Positions 59,301 through 62,779 of a DNA stretch of 64,000 nt are shown piece after piece. The DNA is from Symsagittifera roscoffensis. Taxonomy: Eukaryota > Xenacoelomorpha > Acoela > Convolutidae. The position numbers were made by a program, and so were the translations under genes. Each line of letters opens with the position of its first letter. Position 1 is the stretch's first letter. The stretch is taken from positions 58,513,896 to 58,577,895 of the forward strand of contig NC_087068.1 of the NCBI RefSeq assembly GCF_963678635.1, given 5' to 3'. The notes beneath the pieces were generated by a model, which saw nothing but the letters and a program-made list of their open reading frames with translations, was not told the DNA's origin and searched no databases.

Positions 59301-61929
59301 TCCTAATAAAAACATAGCCAACAGACTTAAAAAAAAGTCAACGATTGCAAGCAAACAAAAAAATACTGACTTTCTTTAAAAAACTCAGCTTTCGAATTTC
59401 GAAGAAAAAAATAGATACCCTTAAAGCTATTTGAACTTCTGGAAAGATTTAAAATTGGCACTTTTTTGATTAACAAAATAATTTTATTTGAGAAAACTGG
59501 ATCAATAAGTAGTTTTTTGTTCCACTGGGAAATATGAAAATTAAAATATTTTTTTTTCGAAACTGGAAGTCGATCACGTTTTTCGTGATTTTTACACTTT
59601 TACTGTTCGATAGTGGAGCTTGCATTCTTTTCGAAAAATTAAAGGAAGTGAACTTGAAAAGAAATTAAAAGCCAAGCCGCGAAAAGTAAATTTGAGCCTG
59701 AACAAAATTTATGACTGTTCCAAAAAAAAAAATCATCGTGACCTATAAGAGTCTGAACTACGTTCATCGACTCTTGAAAAAAAATCAAAAATTTCCGATG
59801 GAAACATACATCCAGATAAAATGAAAATTAATCAAAAATCGCAAAACCAACGTAACGATTAAAAATTAGTAGTTGATATCCATAATTTCATGACATTTAT
59901 GATGTATAACAAAAAAATAGGTCAGACAAAAAGCTGAACTTCGTAAACACAAGCGAAAACGCCAAGAATTAGCTATAAAAAGGTTAAAACAACAAGGATA
60001 ACCGGTTACCGTGTAAATAGCACAATGTTCCGACCATAGTCTTACAAAAAAATTCAAAATAGTCTCAGTTTTTCTGCTTTCTGTGTGGCGTGATAAAAGG
60101 ATCTGAGCAAAAAATATAAATATCGTGACCTATATAAGAGCCTGAACTGTGTTCATCGACTCTTAATTATAAGCGGGTCGCTGGACTTTTCTATATGAAA
60201 CTGAAAATTTCAGAATCTCACCGTCTAGTGTAGCTCAAGCGAATGTTCATTTTCAGATGAGGTGGCATCGAATTGTCAGTTGGCCAAGCAACGCCCGCAT
60301 TGTCATCGTCCAATGCTTCAAACTCGACCATTCCGAGGTAGGTGCTCGTCTTCCACACTTGAGATCGCAGAAGGTCAAATCTGTCCGCCAGCTCAGACTC
60401 GTCCGCAATGCTAACAAATCCCACTGAAATTAAAGAATATTTCAAGCAGTGTTAATGAACAAGGAAACAATTACAACAAAAGTACATACTTGTTTTGAAA
60501 ACTTATCAATTTTTGAGTTTCAAAAAAATATATATGAACCTAAAGCTCTTCGAAAAGTTTCGAGTTTCAAAGAAAGAAATATATGGCTTAAAATTTCAAG
60601 AATTATGCATGATCGAAATTTTTTATTAAATATACTCATTTAGAGAAAATTCGACTGGAGTATTTTTTTATTCGGCTGGGAAATCGTGATGAAAATCCAC
60701 TTTCGCACCTAAAAGCCATTCATGTTTTTGCACTCTCTTAATTGGAGAGCACACTGACTTCCTTTTAGCAAACGAATTTGGAGTGAACTCAAAAAGAACT
60801 CAAGACAGTCTGAACTTGAAAAGAAAGTAAAATTGCCAAAGATCAAATTTGGTCTGATCAAATTTTAAGACTTTTCCGGAAAAAAAAAACAACCACACGG
60901 CCTACATAAGTGTCTTCACTTCGTTCCTTGACAGAATCAATTTGTTCATTAATGCTTAGAAAGCGAGCATATATTGAAATATATCATCTGAAAAAATACC
61001 GCAAGATAAGCGTAACTTCTGAAACGGATTTTCATAGAAACTATAAGCTTGTCACATAAGCTAATTGAACAGTCATGTTTTGGAATTTCAAACACTAACT
61101 CTCAAAAACAGGCCGGACGCCAATTCTAAGGGGTCACACCACTCATTATGTTCCAGCATAAAACATAAAGCGAAGGTTCTTTCAAGTTCCGCACAACACA
61201 CCTGTGATTTTTACGTTACTTAGGTTTACATTACCCTGCCCCTGGAAAAGGTTGAAAAATCAATGGTTCACCCACAAACTATTTTGTCAGTGGCGAGGGG
61301 AGGGGGAGCGAGCCAAAACCGATATCTTCATTTCTTGTGTAGCTATTCTTAGGTGACATTGGCTACCTTCAAGTTCCTATATGCACACTATGTAGCCGAG
61401 TTCTGCAGTCAGGTGGAAAAACTACTTGCTCGGCTCAAATAACTCTTCCAGTTCATCTTTAAGTACTTTTTTAAAATATTTTTGATGCTAGTTACGGAAA
61501 TTGCCGCTAGAGAGTAGAAACATCATTTGAAAACTAAAACATTTGTTTTTATGACGTTCCTCATACTTGAGATTGGGTTGTAAACTGAGCAAAAAACATT
61601 GTATTTTTTTATATTTAAACTCTTGAAAACAATTTGAAGTTATTATCTTGTGAGCATATATTTGAAAAAGGACCCCTTCTTGGCTTGTTTCTAACCTTTG
61701 TTGATGACTGACTGAGACTGTTGCATCACAGCGTCAATGAGTGTGTTAGAAGGATAATAGAACACGGTGAAGTTGTCTGCCATTGCTGTCCCATTCTCAA
61801 AGGAGGGAATGTCCAGTTGAAAGTAGTTGTCCCAGGGCAGCACTGGAAAGGGGTCGTATGTCTTGGCATCTGGGAACACTTCGTTGTCCACAATTGTGCG
61901 CAGCGCTACCATCAATCCCGCGAACGCCA
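17103..61929 (-). CDS. ABCA3: ABCA-family full transporter, ABCA3-like (31 exons, 5'-incomplete)
   Basis: A membrane ATP-driven lipid transporter of the ABC subfamily A. The 31 exons sum to 5,246 bases with every junction phase compatible, giving about 1,747 residues; vertebrate ABCA3 is about 1,700. The order is first extracellular loop, TMD1 with the [15 protein letters not shown] coupling segment, and NBD1 ([47 protein letters not shown]). A linker with the GYHMV...GAELTF.LP region follows, then TMD2 with its large loop, and NBD2 ([49 protein letters not shown]). The tail carries a [14 protein letters not shown] motif. The linker and the IRLSYTRR motif before TMD1 favour the ABCA3 class over ABCA1/ABCA4. 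All catalytic residues are present. The start codon and first membrane helix lie upstream, at least partly outside the window. Two introns use GC donors. In other animals ABCA3 moves phospholipids into lysosome-related organelles; that role is inferred here. Confidence 0.97.
17624..17836 (+). repeat. HIR repeat copy, internally deleted
   Basis: Contains CAATTTATTATTGACACTTT, an AACTGGATCAATAGG core and CAAACCGCGAAAAAGTAAA. The strong end hairpin AAGAGTCTGAAC-TAT-GTTCATAGACTCTT is at 17803-17831. The middle section is missing. Antisense to the ABCA gene, in intron 30. Confidence 0.8.
17865..18004 (-). CDS. ABCA3: ABCA3-like exon 30
   Basis: Encodes an acidic and glycine-rich stretch after NBD2 ([20 protein letters not shown]) leading to a helical [12 protein letters not shown] segment. 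Acceptor TTATCTTAAG, donor CAAG/GTGAGT; phases 2 in, 1 out. The insert is longer than in vertebrate ABCA3. Confidence 0.9.
18475..18603 (-). CDS. ABCA3: ABCA3-like exon 29 (NBD2 end)
   Basis: Starts with the H-loop continuation [12 protein letters not shown] and ends [12 protein letters not shown], the invariant end of ABCA NBD2. Acceptor GTGTGTAG, donor AAG/GTACC. Confidence 0.96.
19176..19346 (-). CDS. ABCA3: ABCA3-like exon 28 (NBD2 signature and Walker B)
   Basis: Encodes [16 protein letters not shown] and [17 protein letters not shown], ending with the H-loop histidine in VITSH. The signature serine is split across the intron (AG/T). Acceptor TTTTTACAG, donor CACAG/GTCGC. Confidence 0.97.
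19347..20140. other. Intron 27, no recognised element
   Basis: AT-rich sequence with no exon-like segment and no convincing copy of the repeats found elsewhere in the gene. Confidence 0.5.
20141..20328 (-). CDS. ABCA3: ABCA3-like exon 27 (NBD2 Q-loop)
   Basis: Contains [18 protein letters not shown] (Q-loop) and the helical subdomain [11 protein letters not shown]. Acceptor GTATTTAG; donor TACAG/GTCCGT departs somewhat from consensus, but the phase match to exon 28 fixes it. Confidence 0.96.
20655..21075 (+). repeat. HIR repeat copy
   Basis: Nearly full length: GAGTTGGAAAAGAGTC, CTTAAAGCTCTGAATTTCTAG, AATTTGAGAAAACTGG, GAAGTCGATCACGTTTTTCG, CCTTTTAACAAAGG and CACGACCTATATC. The end hairpin is lost. 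Antisense to the gene. Confidence 0.85.
21120..21460 (+). repeat. Degenerate tandem module (GGCAGGGTAGTTTTTGACAAAA)
   Basis: Two to three degenerate copies of a unit of about 130 bp: ATTGAAACTCAATCTCA, GCAGGGTAGTTTTTGACAAA, GTCAAAAAATGGC and GAGGGCGTAGC. Related copies occur at 8790-8880 and 62780-63560. Confidence 0.5.
21539..21636 (-). CDS. ABCA3: ABCA3-like exon 26 (NBD2 Walker A second half)
   Basis: Begins [12 protein letters not shown] with the Walker A lysine as its first full codon, so the preceding intron splits the P-loop. Acceptor TTTTGTTTAG, donor GCT/GTAAGT. Confidence 0.97.
21700..21930 (+). repeat. HIR repeat copy, degenerate
   Basis: Starts with ACATAGCCGATAGAAAGTTG and keeps ATTAGGAAAAACTATTGGGATC. 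The 3' half is unrecognisable. Confidence 0.5.
22566..22815 (-). CDS. ABCA3: ABCA3-like exon 25 (NBD2 Walker A first half)
   Basis: Encodes the [12 protein letters not shown] stretch that precedes NBD2 in this class, the A-loop region [11 protein letters not shown] and [13 protein letters not shown]. Acceptor GGTTAACAG, donor GCGG/GTCAGT. Confidence 0.97.
23206..23515 (+). repeat. HIR repeat copy
   Basis: TAGCCAATAGACAGTTG, GGCCTTAAAGCTCTTTGAATT, CAATTTGAGAAATCTGG, GAAGTCGATCACGTTTTTCG and CCTTTTAACAAAGG in family order. Followed at about 23530-23700 by a different repeat. Confidence 0.8.
23530..23720 (+). repeat. Dispersed GCGCGCCAAAAAA repeat
   Basis: GCGCGCCAAAAAACCGCG, CCAAAAAGTGCC and TGCCTGCCGCGCAGAA. 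Related to 58960-59160 and 44350-44480. Non-coding despite short open frames. Confidence 0.5.
24040..24525 (+). repeat. HIR repeat remnants with three repeated 3' ends
   Basis: A degenerate HIR body is followed by three successive versions of its 3' end: CCTATATAAGAGTCTTCACTACG, CCTATATAAGAGTGTTCACTATG and CCTATATAAGTGTTTTCACTTCG. This suggests nested insertion or local duplication of the end. Confidence 0.65.
24540..25431. other. Intron 24 remainder, G-tract only
   Basis: No recognised element, apart from a poly-G run near 25267-25280 and its AT-rich flanks. Confidence 0.45.
25432..25583 (-). CDS. ABCA3: ABCA3-like exon 24 (last TMD2 helix)
   Basis: Encodes the final TMD2 membrane segment [15 protein letters not shown], which runs toward NBD2. 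Acceptor GTCTTCAG, donor TCG/GTAAGC. Confidence 0.93.
25584..27456. other. Intron 23, no clear element
   Basis: AT-rich. A short segment near 27140-27165 (ACACTTCGCTCGCAAGTGTAA) resembles the end hairpin of the tRNA-like repeat family at 35.5 and 44.9 kb. Otherwise nothing recognised. Confidence 0.4.
27457..27612 (-). CDS. ABCA3: ABCA3-like exon 23 (TMD2)
   Basis: Encodes a membrane segment [20 protein letters not shown] and the following loop, [12 protein letters not shown]. Acceptor GTTTTTAAG, donor CTAG/GTCAGT. Confidence 0.94.
27940..28071 (-). CDS. ABCA3: ABCA3-like exon 22 (TMD2)
   Basis: Two membrane segments around [13 protein letters not shown], the ABCA pattern YGWA-xxPLMYxxS. Acceptor TTTTGTAG, donor ATCG/GTCAGT. 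Confidence 0.96.
28465..28603 (-). CDS. ABCA3: ABCA3-like exon 21 (TMD2)
   Basis: Begins [20 protein letters not shown], continuing SKHIQ of exon 20 to give the conserved SKHxQxVSGV coupling helix, then a leucine-rich membrane segment. Acceptor GTGTTCAG, donor GCAG/GTCAGT. Confidence 0.97.
28625..29220 (+). repeat. HIR repeat copy (nearly full length)
   Basis: The 5' hairpin CCAAC-AGACA-GTTGG is at 28627. The body from 28796 includes GGAAAAGATTCATGAAC, CAATTGGAGAAAACTAG, GGAAGTCAATTGCG and TTACACTTTTGCTGTTCAATA. The end is ACTACGTTCATGACTCTT without its left arm. Antisense. Confidence 0.85.
29835..30330 (+). repeat. Local tandem repeat (GTCACTTAGGCCCATTCACACTTC)
   Basis: Four copies start near 29835, 29962, 30067 and 30277. 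Each continues with a CTCxxTTAGTAAA and a C-A-rich stretch. Spacing is irregular (about 127, 105 and 210 bp). Non-coding. Confidence 0.85.
30330..30876 (+). repeat. 273-bp tandem duplication containing HIR 5' part
   Basis: The segment from ATAACTTATCATTTTG at 30331 recurs at 30604 almost unchanged. Each copy includes AAGCCAACAGTCAGTTGGAAAAG, the HIR 5' hairpin. Confidence 0.92.
31530..32240 (+). repeat. HIR repeat copy with internal triplication
   Basis: Starts with a perfect CCAATC-GAA-GATTGG hairpin (31535-31549). The section CTAGAACAATTTATCATTTGCGC...CCGCTGGAAATC occurs three times in tandem (from 31649, 31758 and 31868, period 109-110 bp). The 3' end CCTATATAAGAGTCTTCACTACG is at about 32200. 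Confidence 0.9.
32241..33412. other. Intron 20 remainder, no recognised element
   Basis: AT-rich with no exon-like segment. A B-box-like word (GGTTCGATCAC on the minus strand near 32690) is present, without a convincing tRNA context. Confidence 0.4.
33413..33530 (-). CDS. ABCA3: ABCA3-like exon 20 (TMD2 helix before coupling segment)
   Basis: Membrane segment [20 protein letters not shown] followed by [11 protein letters not shown]. Acceptor CATGGCAG, chosen because exon 19 ends in phase 2; donor CAG/GTCACA. Confidence 0.95.
34316..34465 (+). repeat. HIR repeat fragment
   Basis: AGTTAACAGACAGTTGGAAAAGAGTCAATGAAC through GGCCTTAAACCTCTTTGAATTT and TTAACCCAATTTAGG. The 3' part is missing. Confidence 0.7.
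34561..34659 (-). other. Candidate cassette (poison) exon in ABCA intron 19
   Basis: 99 bases bounded by TTTTTCTCAG and CAT/GTAAGT, both good splice signals. Joined after exon 19 (phase 2), it would read 28 codons and then TAG. Read alone in another frame it encodes a hydrophobic stretch, [14 protein letters not shown]. It could be a regulated stop-containing exon, an exon of a nested gene, or chance. Confidence 0.25.
35253..35551 (-). repeat. tRNA-like repeat, copy 1
   Basis: The minus strand has TTGCGTAGAGGTAGGG (A-box-like) and, about 45 bases later, GGTTCGAACC (perfect B-box core), with GACCCGCAACAAAATAAG between them as in an anticodon arm. The far end is a small hairpin, ACACAAGCTTTGCTTGTGT. 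It matches 44644-44950. Confidence 0.65.
36064..36268 (-). CDS. ABCA3: ABCA3-like exon 19 (TMD2 extracellular loop end)
   Basis: Encodes [20 protein letters not shown] and MLMNAVIR, the conserved AWFNxQxYHSxPxxLxxxxNAxLR segment, then an acidic [10 protein letters not shown] stretch before the next helix. Acceptor TAAATACAG, donor GCC/GTGAGT. Confidence 0.96.
36929..37042 (-). CDS. ABCA3: ABCA3-like exon 18 (TMD2 extracellular loop)
   Basis: 37 complete codons of the large second extracellular loop ([20 protein letters not shown]...), with a potential N-glycosylation site NIT. Acceptor TTTTTAG, donor GG/GTAAGT. Confidence 0.9.
37531..37663 (-). CDS. ABCA3: ABCA3-like exon 17 (TMD2 extracellular loop)
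   Basis: 44 codons of the second extracellular loop, beginning [20 protein letters not shown] directly after the first TMD2 helix. Acceptor TTTGTTTCAG, donor CTAG/GTGAGG. Placed by phase and position; the loop is poorly conserved in the family. Confidence 0.9.
37715..38275. mobile_element. Old foldback element related to 49.8-51.3 kb
   Basis: Two inverted arms containing GCAATTTGTTTTGCGAAATTT and its complement, GAAGGGTATATTCTCC, and on the right TCCGGATAATTTAAATCAGC. The outer left end is missing and divergence is high, so this is an older member of the mariner-like foldback family. Confidence 0.75.
38270..38500 (+). repeat. HIR repeat 3' half
   Basis: TCGTGACCTTTACACTTTTGCTG, CCCTTTAATAAAGG hairpin, CGAACCGCGAAAAAGTAAATTTGAGCCTGAAC and GTCTGCACTATGTTCATCGGCTCTT. 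Its 5' half is replaced by the end of the foldback element. Confidence 0.8.
39020..39112 (+). repeat. Dispersed GGTCGGAACATTCTGT module, copy c
   Basis: CAGTTTTTTTAAGACTATGGTCGGAACATTCTGTCC...GCACAGTAACCGGCTATCC. A second copy follows 360 bp downstream. Confidence 0.65.
39370..39472 (+). repeat. Dispersed GGTCGGAACATTCTGT module, copy d
   Basis: ACGACACTAATTTGAAAAAA, GATTATGGTCGGAACATT and a perfect CTGTGC-TACTT-GCACAG hairpin. It ends 26 bases before the donor side of exon 16. Confidence 0.65.
39498..39658 (-). CDS. ABCA3: ABCA3-like exon 16 (first TMD2 helix)
   Basis: [20 protein letters not shown], then RSRALSIAQ and the membrane segment [15 protein letters not shown]. The NTGLALxCQQxxAxxxKR pattern is the ABCA3 entry into TMD2. 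Acceptor TGTTTTAG, donor ACG/GTTAGT. Confidence 0.96.
40195..40480 (+). repeat. HIR repeat copy, degenerate
   Basis: CAGTTGGAAAACGGAAAC, GGCCTTAAGGATCTTTAAATTTC, AACTGGATCAATAGG, CTCAATCACGTGTTTCACG and GAGTTTGCCTCCCTTTT. Confidence 0.65.
41207..41310 (-). repeat. tRNA-derived sequence (pseudo-tRNA or SINE)
   Basis: The minus strand reads TCCGTGGCTGAGTTGTTAGT (acceptor and A box), GAGA-CTTTTGA-TCTC (anticodon arm with TTT in the anticodon place) and CAGATCGAATCCGAGG (B box), closing with AACGGA. The T-stem and part of the acceptor stem do not pair well, so it is not called as a functional tRNA. Confidence 0.6.
42403..42575 (-). CDS. ABCA3: ABCA3-like exon 15 (linker)
   Basis: A low-complexity linker between NBD1 and TMD2 ([20 protein letters not shown]) ending in SFKEEQ. 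It is not conserved in the family; the assignment rests on good acceptor GGGTTTAG, donor CAGC/GTAAGT and phase agreement on both sides. Confidence 0.85.
43195..43690 (+). repeat. HIR repeat fragments with a palindromic arm
   Basis: Two partial copies start with ACACAGCCAATAGACAG (43201) and ACATAGCCAACAGACAC (43402). Around 43505-43655 the family segment AATAGATGTCC...TTTCTGGAAAATTTTATGACTG is followed by its own inverted copy. Confidence 0.8.
43858..44285 (+). repeat. HIR repeat copy
   Basis: ACACAGCCAACAGACATTTGG, AGCATTAACGCTCTTTGAAC, CCAATTTGAGAAAACTGG, GAAGTCGGCCAGC, CCTTTTAACAAAGG and ATCATCGCGTCCCATAC. Confidence 0.85.
44644..44950 (-). repeat. tRNA-like repeat, copy 2
   Basis: Near-copy of 35253-35551. 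The A-box-like segment is better here (TAGCGTAGAGGTAGGG), but the B-box core is mutated (GGTTCTAACC). Ends in the AACACAAGC-TAT-GCTTGTG hairpin. Confidence 0.65.
44995..45335 (+). repeat. HIR repeat 3' part, interrupted by a tRNA-like-family tail
   Basis: GGAAATGAACTGAAATC starts the HIR portion. At about 45060-45255 a repeat tail (GCGAGTTAGGTTAGAAAAAAG...GCTAGTGTAA) interrupts it. The HIR end resumes with CCTGTATAAGAGTC and a perfect hairpin at 45304-45332, so the tail inserted into an existing HIR. Confidence 0.7.
45537..45641 (-). CDS. ABCA3: ABCA3-like exon 14 (linker)
   Basis: Begins [10 protein letters not shown], right after the TTLEEVFMR motif, like the FLRVGKL stretch of ABCA3, then a polar linker rich in E, N, T and S. 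Acceptor GTGTTATAG, donor CCAAG/GTAGAT. Confidence 0.88.
45966..46056 (-). CDS. ABCA3: ABCA3-like exon 13
   Basis: Encodes [20 protein letters not shown] followed by VTTLEEVFM, the conserved end of the first regulatory domain. Acceptor TTGTGTTTAG, donor GCG/GTAAAT. Confidence 0.96.
46610..46875 (+). repeat. HIR repeat copy, degenerate
   Basis: TTTTCAGGTTGAGAAAACTTGATCAAC, AACTAGAAGTCACAC, AAAGAAATCAAAAGTTGAATC and a GTTTTCACTCGGTTCATTGACAC end. Confidence 0.55.
47458..47616 (-). CDS. ABCA3: ABCA3-like exon 12 (regulatory domain 1)
   Basis: Encodes [20 protein letters not shown] and [14 protein letters not shown], which match the GYHMTLVKEPHCNP...GAELSFILPRES region of ABCA3. This is the best evidence for the ABCA3 class. 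Acceptor GTATTTAG, donor CTA/GTTAGT. Confidence 0.95.
48420..48625 (+). repeat. HIR repeat 3' half
   Basis: AATCCATTACGTTTTTGGTGACC, TTTTGCGGTTCGATAGTGGAG, GAGTCAAACCGC and TAAGAGTCTTCACTACGTCCACTACTCTT. Confidence 0.75.
48790..49240 (+). repeat. HIR repeat copy
   Basis: ACATCAAAGACAATTGGAAAAGAGTCAATGAAC, CCGAATTTGAGAAAACTGG, GAAATAGATCACGC, CCTTTCAAGAACAGG and CCTATAAAAGAGTCTTTGCC. Two HIR copies thus lie in the same orientation 170 bp apart. Confidence 0.85.
49806..50536. mobile_element. Mariner-like foldback element 1
   Basis: Begins CAGTGCTGATTTAAATTAAC and ends with its inverted complement ...AATCAGCACTG. The arms are about 350 bp each with a short AT-rich centre. TA precedes the left end. 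The CAGTGCTG terminus and TA flank are typical of the Tc1/mariner superfamily. No transposase is present, so it is non-autonomous. Confidence 0.85.
50539..51273. mobile_element. Mariner-like foldback element 2, abutting element 1
   Basis: The same family and structure as the preceding element, separated from it by the dinucleotide CA. It ends CAGCCCTG followed by TA, only 40 bases from the 3' side of exon 11. Arms about 350 bp. Confidence 0.85.
51313..51523 (-). CDS. ABCA3: ABCA3-like exon 11 (NBD1 Walker B and H-loop)
   Basis: [38 protein letters not shown] and [10 protein letters not shown]. The second half of NBD1 is complete. Acceptor TTTGTGTAG, donor TACG/GTACGT. Confidence 0.97.
51841..51989 (-). 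CDS. ABCA3: ABCA3-like exon 10 (NBD1 signature), GC donor
   Basis: Encodes the helical domain and [20 protein letters not shown]. It must end TCTAAG/GCTAGT, because only phase 0 joins to VVILDEP of exon 11. A consensus GTATGAG donor four bases further would shift the frame. Acceptor TTTCAATGCAG. Confidence 0.95.
52369..52530 (-). CDS. ABCA3: ABCA3-like exon 9 (NBD1 Q-loop), GC donor
   Basis: [40 protein letters not shown] and LFCKLK. It ends CTCAAAG/GCAAGC, a strong GC donor; no GT lies at the junction, and reading on meets TAA within four codons. Phase 1 joins to exon 10 correctly. Confidence 0.95.
52937..53057 (-). CDS. ABCA3: ABCA3-like exon 8 (NBD1 Walker A)
   Basis: [20 protein letters not shown] then [18 protein letters not shown]. 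Acceptor ATTCTTTAG, donor ACAG/GTCAGT. Confidence 0.97.
53969..54073 (-). CDS. ABCA3: ABCA3-like exon 7 (start of NBD1)
   Basis: 35 codons, from a charged stretch to [19 protein letters not shown], the FExEPxxLxxGIxIxNLxK lead-in to NBD1. Acceptor TTTTTGTGAAG, donor AAG/GTAACA. Multiple of three, phase 0. Confidence 0.94.
54125..54560 (+). repeat. HIR repeat copy (nearly full length)
   Basis: GCCAACAACCAGTTGGAAAAC hairpin, GGCCTTAAAGCTCTGTG, AACCAATTAGAGGAAGCTGG, GAAGTCGATCACATTTTTGTGACC, CCTTTTAACAATGG and CTACACAAGAGTATTCGC. It starts about 50 bases upstream of exon 7's acceptor, close to the branch-point zone. Confidence 0.85.
54900..55129 (-). CDS. ABCA3: ABCA3-like exon 6 (last TMD1 helix)
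   Basis: Starts GIGVNMDTL (family FExxGIGxxW), membrane segment [19 protein letters not shown], then YGVAKSP...PSYWCPD. The donor could be GAG/GTTTGC (used here) or CAC/GTAGAG six bases earlier; both keep the frame and differ by two residues. Confidence 0.93.
55517..55705 (-). CDS. ABCA3: ABCA3-like exon 5 (TMD1)
   Basis: Two membrane segments: [16 protein letters not shown] and [20 protein letters not shown]. Acceptor TGACGTTTCAG, donor AGAG/GTACAG. ABCA proteins have FxxAxxAAxxGGxxxFxxYxP here. Confidence 0.95.
55706..56549. other. Intron 4, no recognised element
   Basis: AT-rich, with no repeat copy or exon-like segment recognised. Confidence 0.5.
56550..57038 (-). CDS. ABCA3: ABCA3-like exon 4 (TMD1, largest exon)
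   Basis: 162 complete codons: the end of the first extracellular loop ([13 protein letters not shown]), [13 protein letters not shown], then helices around [14 protein letters not shown], the [19 protein letters not shown] coupling segment, [10 protein letters not shown] and two further helices. Acceptor CTATTTTTAG, donor ATG/GTGAGT. Confidence 0.97.
57454..57593 (-). CDS. ABCA3: ABCA3-like exon 3 (first extracellular loop)
   Basis: Polar loop sequence [20 protein letters not shown] ending APIPPG. Poorly conserved in the family. Acceptor TTTGTTTCTAG, donor CCAG/GTAAAA, and phases match both neighbours. Confidence 0.9.
57594..58829. other. Intron 2, distal part: no recognised element
   Basis: AT-rich non-coding sequence with several T- and A-runs. 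I see no exon or repeat family here. Confidence 0.45.
58830..58945 (-). repeat. SINE-like GGTCGAATCC repeat, copy 4
   Basis: The minus strand reads GGTCGGTCAACCAAAATTGG, AATAGTACCGAAGAGGG, GTCAGGGGATCGAATCCCCG and GGGGGCGTCCGCCCC. It is the longest copy and shows that GGTCGGTCA belongs to the family. Confidence 0.55.
58960..59160. repeat. Dispersed GCGCGCCAAAAAA repeat
   Basis: GCGCGCCAAAAAAACGATG, CCTGCAGCGCAGAAAAAAATG, TATTCTGAGAGCGCTCG and TTTGCTCGACCTAGAAAA, shared with 23530-23720 and 44350-44480. It always lies next to other repeats. Confidence 0.5.
59310..59780 (+). repeat. HIR repeat copy with perfect end hairpin
   Basis: ACATAGCCAACAGAC, CTTAAAGCTATTTGAAC, TTATTTGAGAAAACTGGATCAATAAG, GGAAGTCGATCACGTTTTTCGTG and GCCAAGCCGCGAAAAGTAAATTTG. 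The hairpin AAGAGTCTGAAC-TAC-GTTCATCGACTCTT is at 59747-59775. A good reference copy. Confidence 0.9.
59990..60050 (-). repeat. Dispersed GGTCGGAACATTCTGT module, copy e (inverted)
   Basis: Forward sequence CAACAAGGATAACCGGTTACCGTG...GCACAATGTTCCGACCATAGTC is the complement of the plus-strand copies. A bare HIR end (CCTATATAAGAGCCTGAACTGTG) follows at 60125-60165. Confidence 0.6.
60222..60423 (-). CDS. ABCA3: ABCA3-like exon 2 (first extracellular loop)
   Basis: [34 protein letters not shown] and [12 protein letters not shown], the family pattern xGIVF...LxYxIRxSYT. Acceptor TTAATTTCAG, donor GACG/GTGAGA. Confidence 0.95.
60450..60935 (+). repeat. HIR repeat copy, diverged
   Basis: Keeps ATACTTGTTTTGAAAAC, CCTAAAGCTCTTCG, ATTTAGAGAAAATTCG, CCATTCATGTTTTTGC and CCTACATAAGTGTCTTCACTTCG. 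Confidence 0.65.
60936..61695. other. Intron 1 remainder, no recognised element
   Basis: AT-rich non-coding sequence with no repeat or exon recognised. Confidence 0.45.
61696..61929 (-). CDS. ABCA3: ABCA3-like exon 1 of this window (end of TM1, first extracellular loop)
   Basis: [20 protein letters not shown] continues the first membrane helix into the loop, then [10 protein letters not shown]-glycosylation candidates NGT and NFT, and [13 protein letters not shown]. Acceptor ATATCTTTTTAG, donor AAAG/GTTAGA. Entry phase is 1, so it is not the first coding exon. Confidence 0.95.
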
Positions 61930-62084
61930 CTAAAAAGATATTTCATGTTAATTTGAAGTAATTCAATCACATAGCGATAGAGACGCATTGCAATTCAATA
62001 TACGCTATTTTTCTCGATTAGTTGCAACGCAAGGAAATAATGATCTACACAGAGGCAAAGTGGAGCTACGCACCGCATGTGATA

Positions 62085-62460
62085 CAAACAGACAGTTGGA
62101 AAAGAAACAATGAACGCAAGTTAACAGAAAAAACACTGACTTGTTATTTTTTCTCAAAAAATCTCATCTTTCGATATTCAAAGAAAAAATAGATGCCCTC
62201 AAAGCGTTTCGAATTTTTAGAACACTACATGATTGGCATTTTTTAGATTAAATCAATCCAATTTGAGAAAACTGGATCAAAAAATACTTTTTTTTTCGCT
62301 GGAAAATCTAAAAACTGAATTCCACTTTCGAAACTAGAAGTCGATCACGTTTTTCAGGATAGTGGAGTTTGACTTCCTCTTCAGAAACGAAATGAACTGA
62401 ACTTGAAAAGAAATATCAAAAGTCAAGCCGCGAAAAAGTTTTGGCTTTTGACTCAGAGGC
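62085..62460 (+). repeat. HIR repeat copy
   Basis: ACAAACAGACAGTTGGAAAAG, GCCCTCAAAGCGTTTCGAATT, CCAATTTGAGAAAACTGG, GAAGTCGATCACGTTTTTC and GTCAAGCCGCGAAAAAG. The 3' end is replaced by GAGGCGGAGCGGAGCTTCGC. Confidence 0.85.
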
Positions 62461-62779
62461 GGAGCGGAGCTTCGCACCACTTGCGATACAACACAAACTA
62501 AACAACTCAAGTAACAGATGAAAAAAAAAATAGATGAACTAAAATGTTCGTATGTCTCGATGACGAACACCTAGATCCAAGCTTAAGCTGGAGGTACGTG
62601 TTTGATATTTTTTGAATTTGCTACACTGATGACGGAAGAAATGCGTGATTTCAAAAACTGAACTTTGCCCAAAACCTTACTTGTTTGTCTACTAAGATAA
62701 GTACGTAGAACGAAAGCTTTTATAGGTTTTGAAATTTTCCCAAAGACCTAACGTTTCTCTGATACAAAATTAATGAGTA

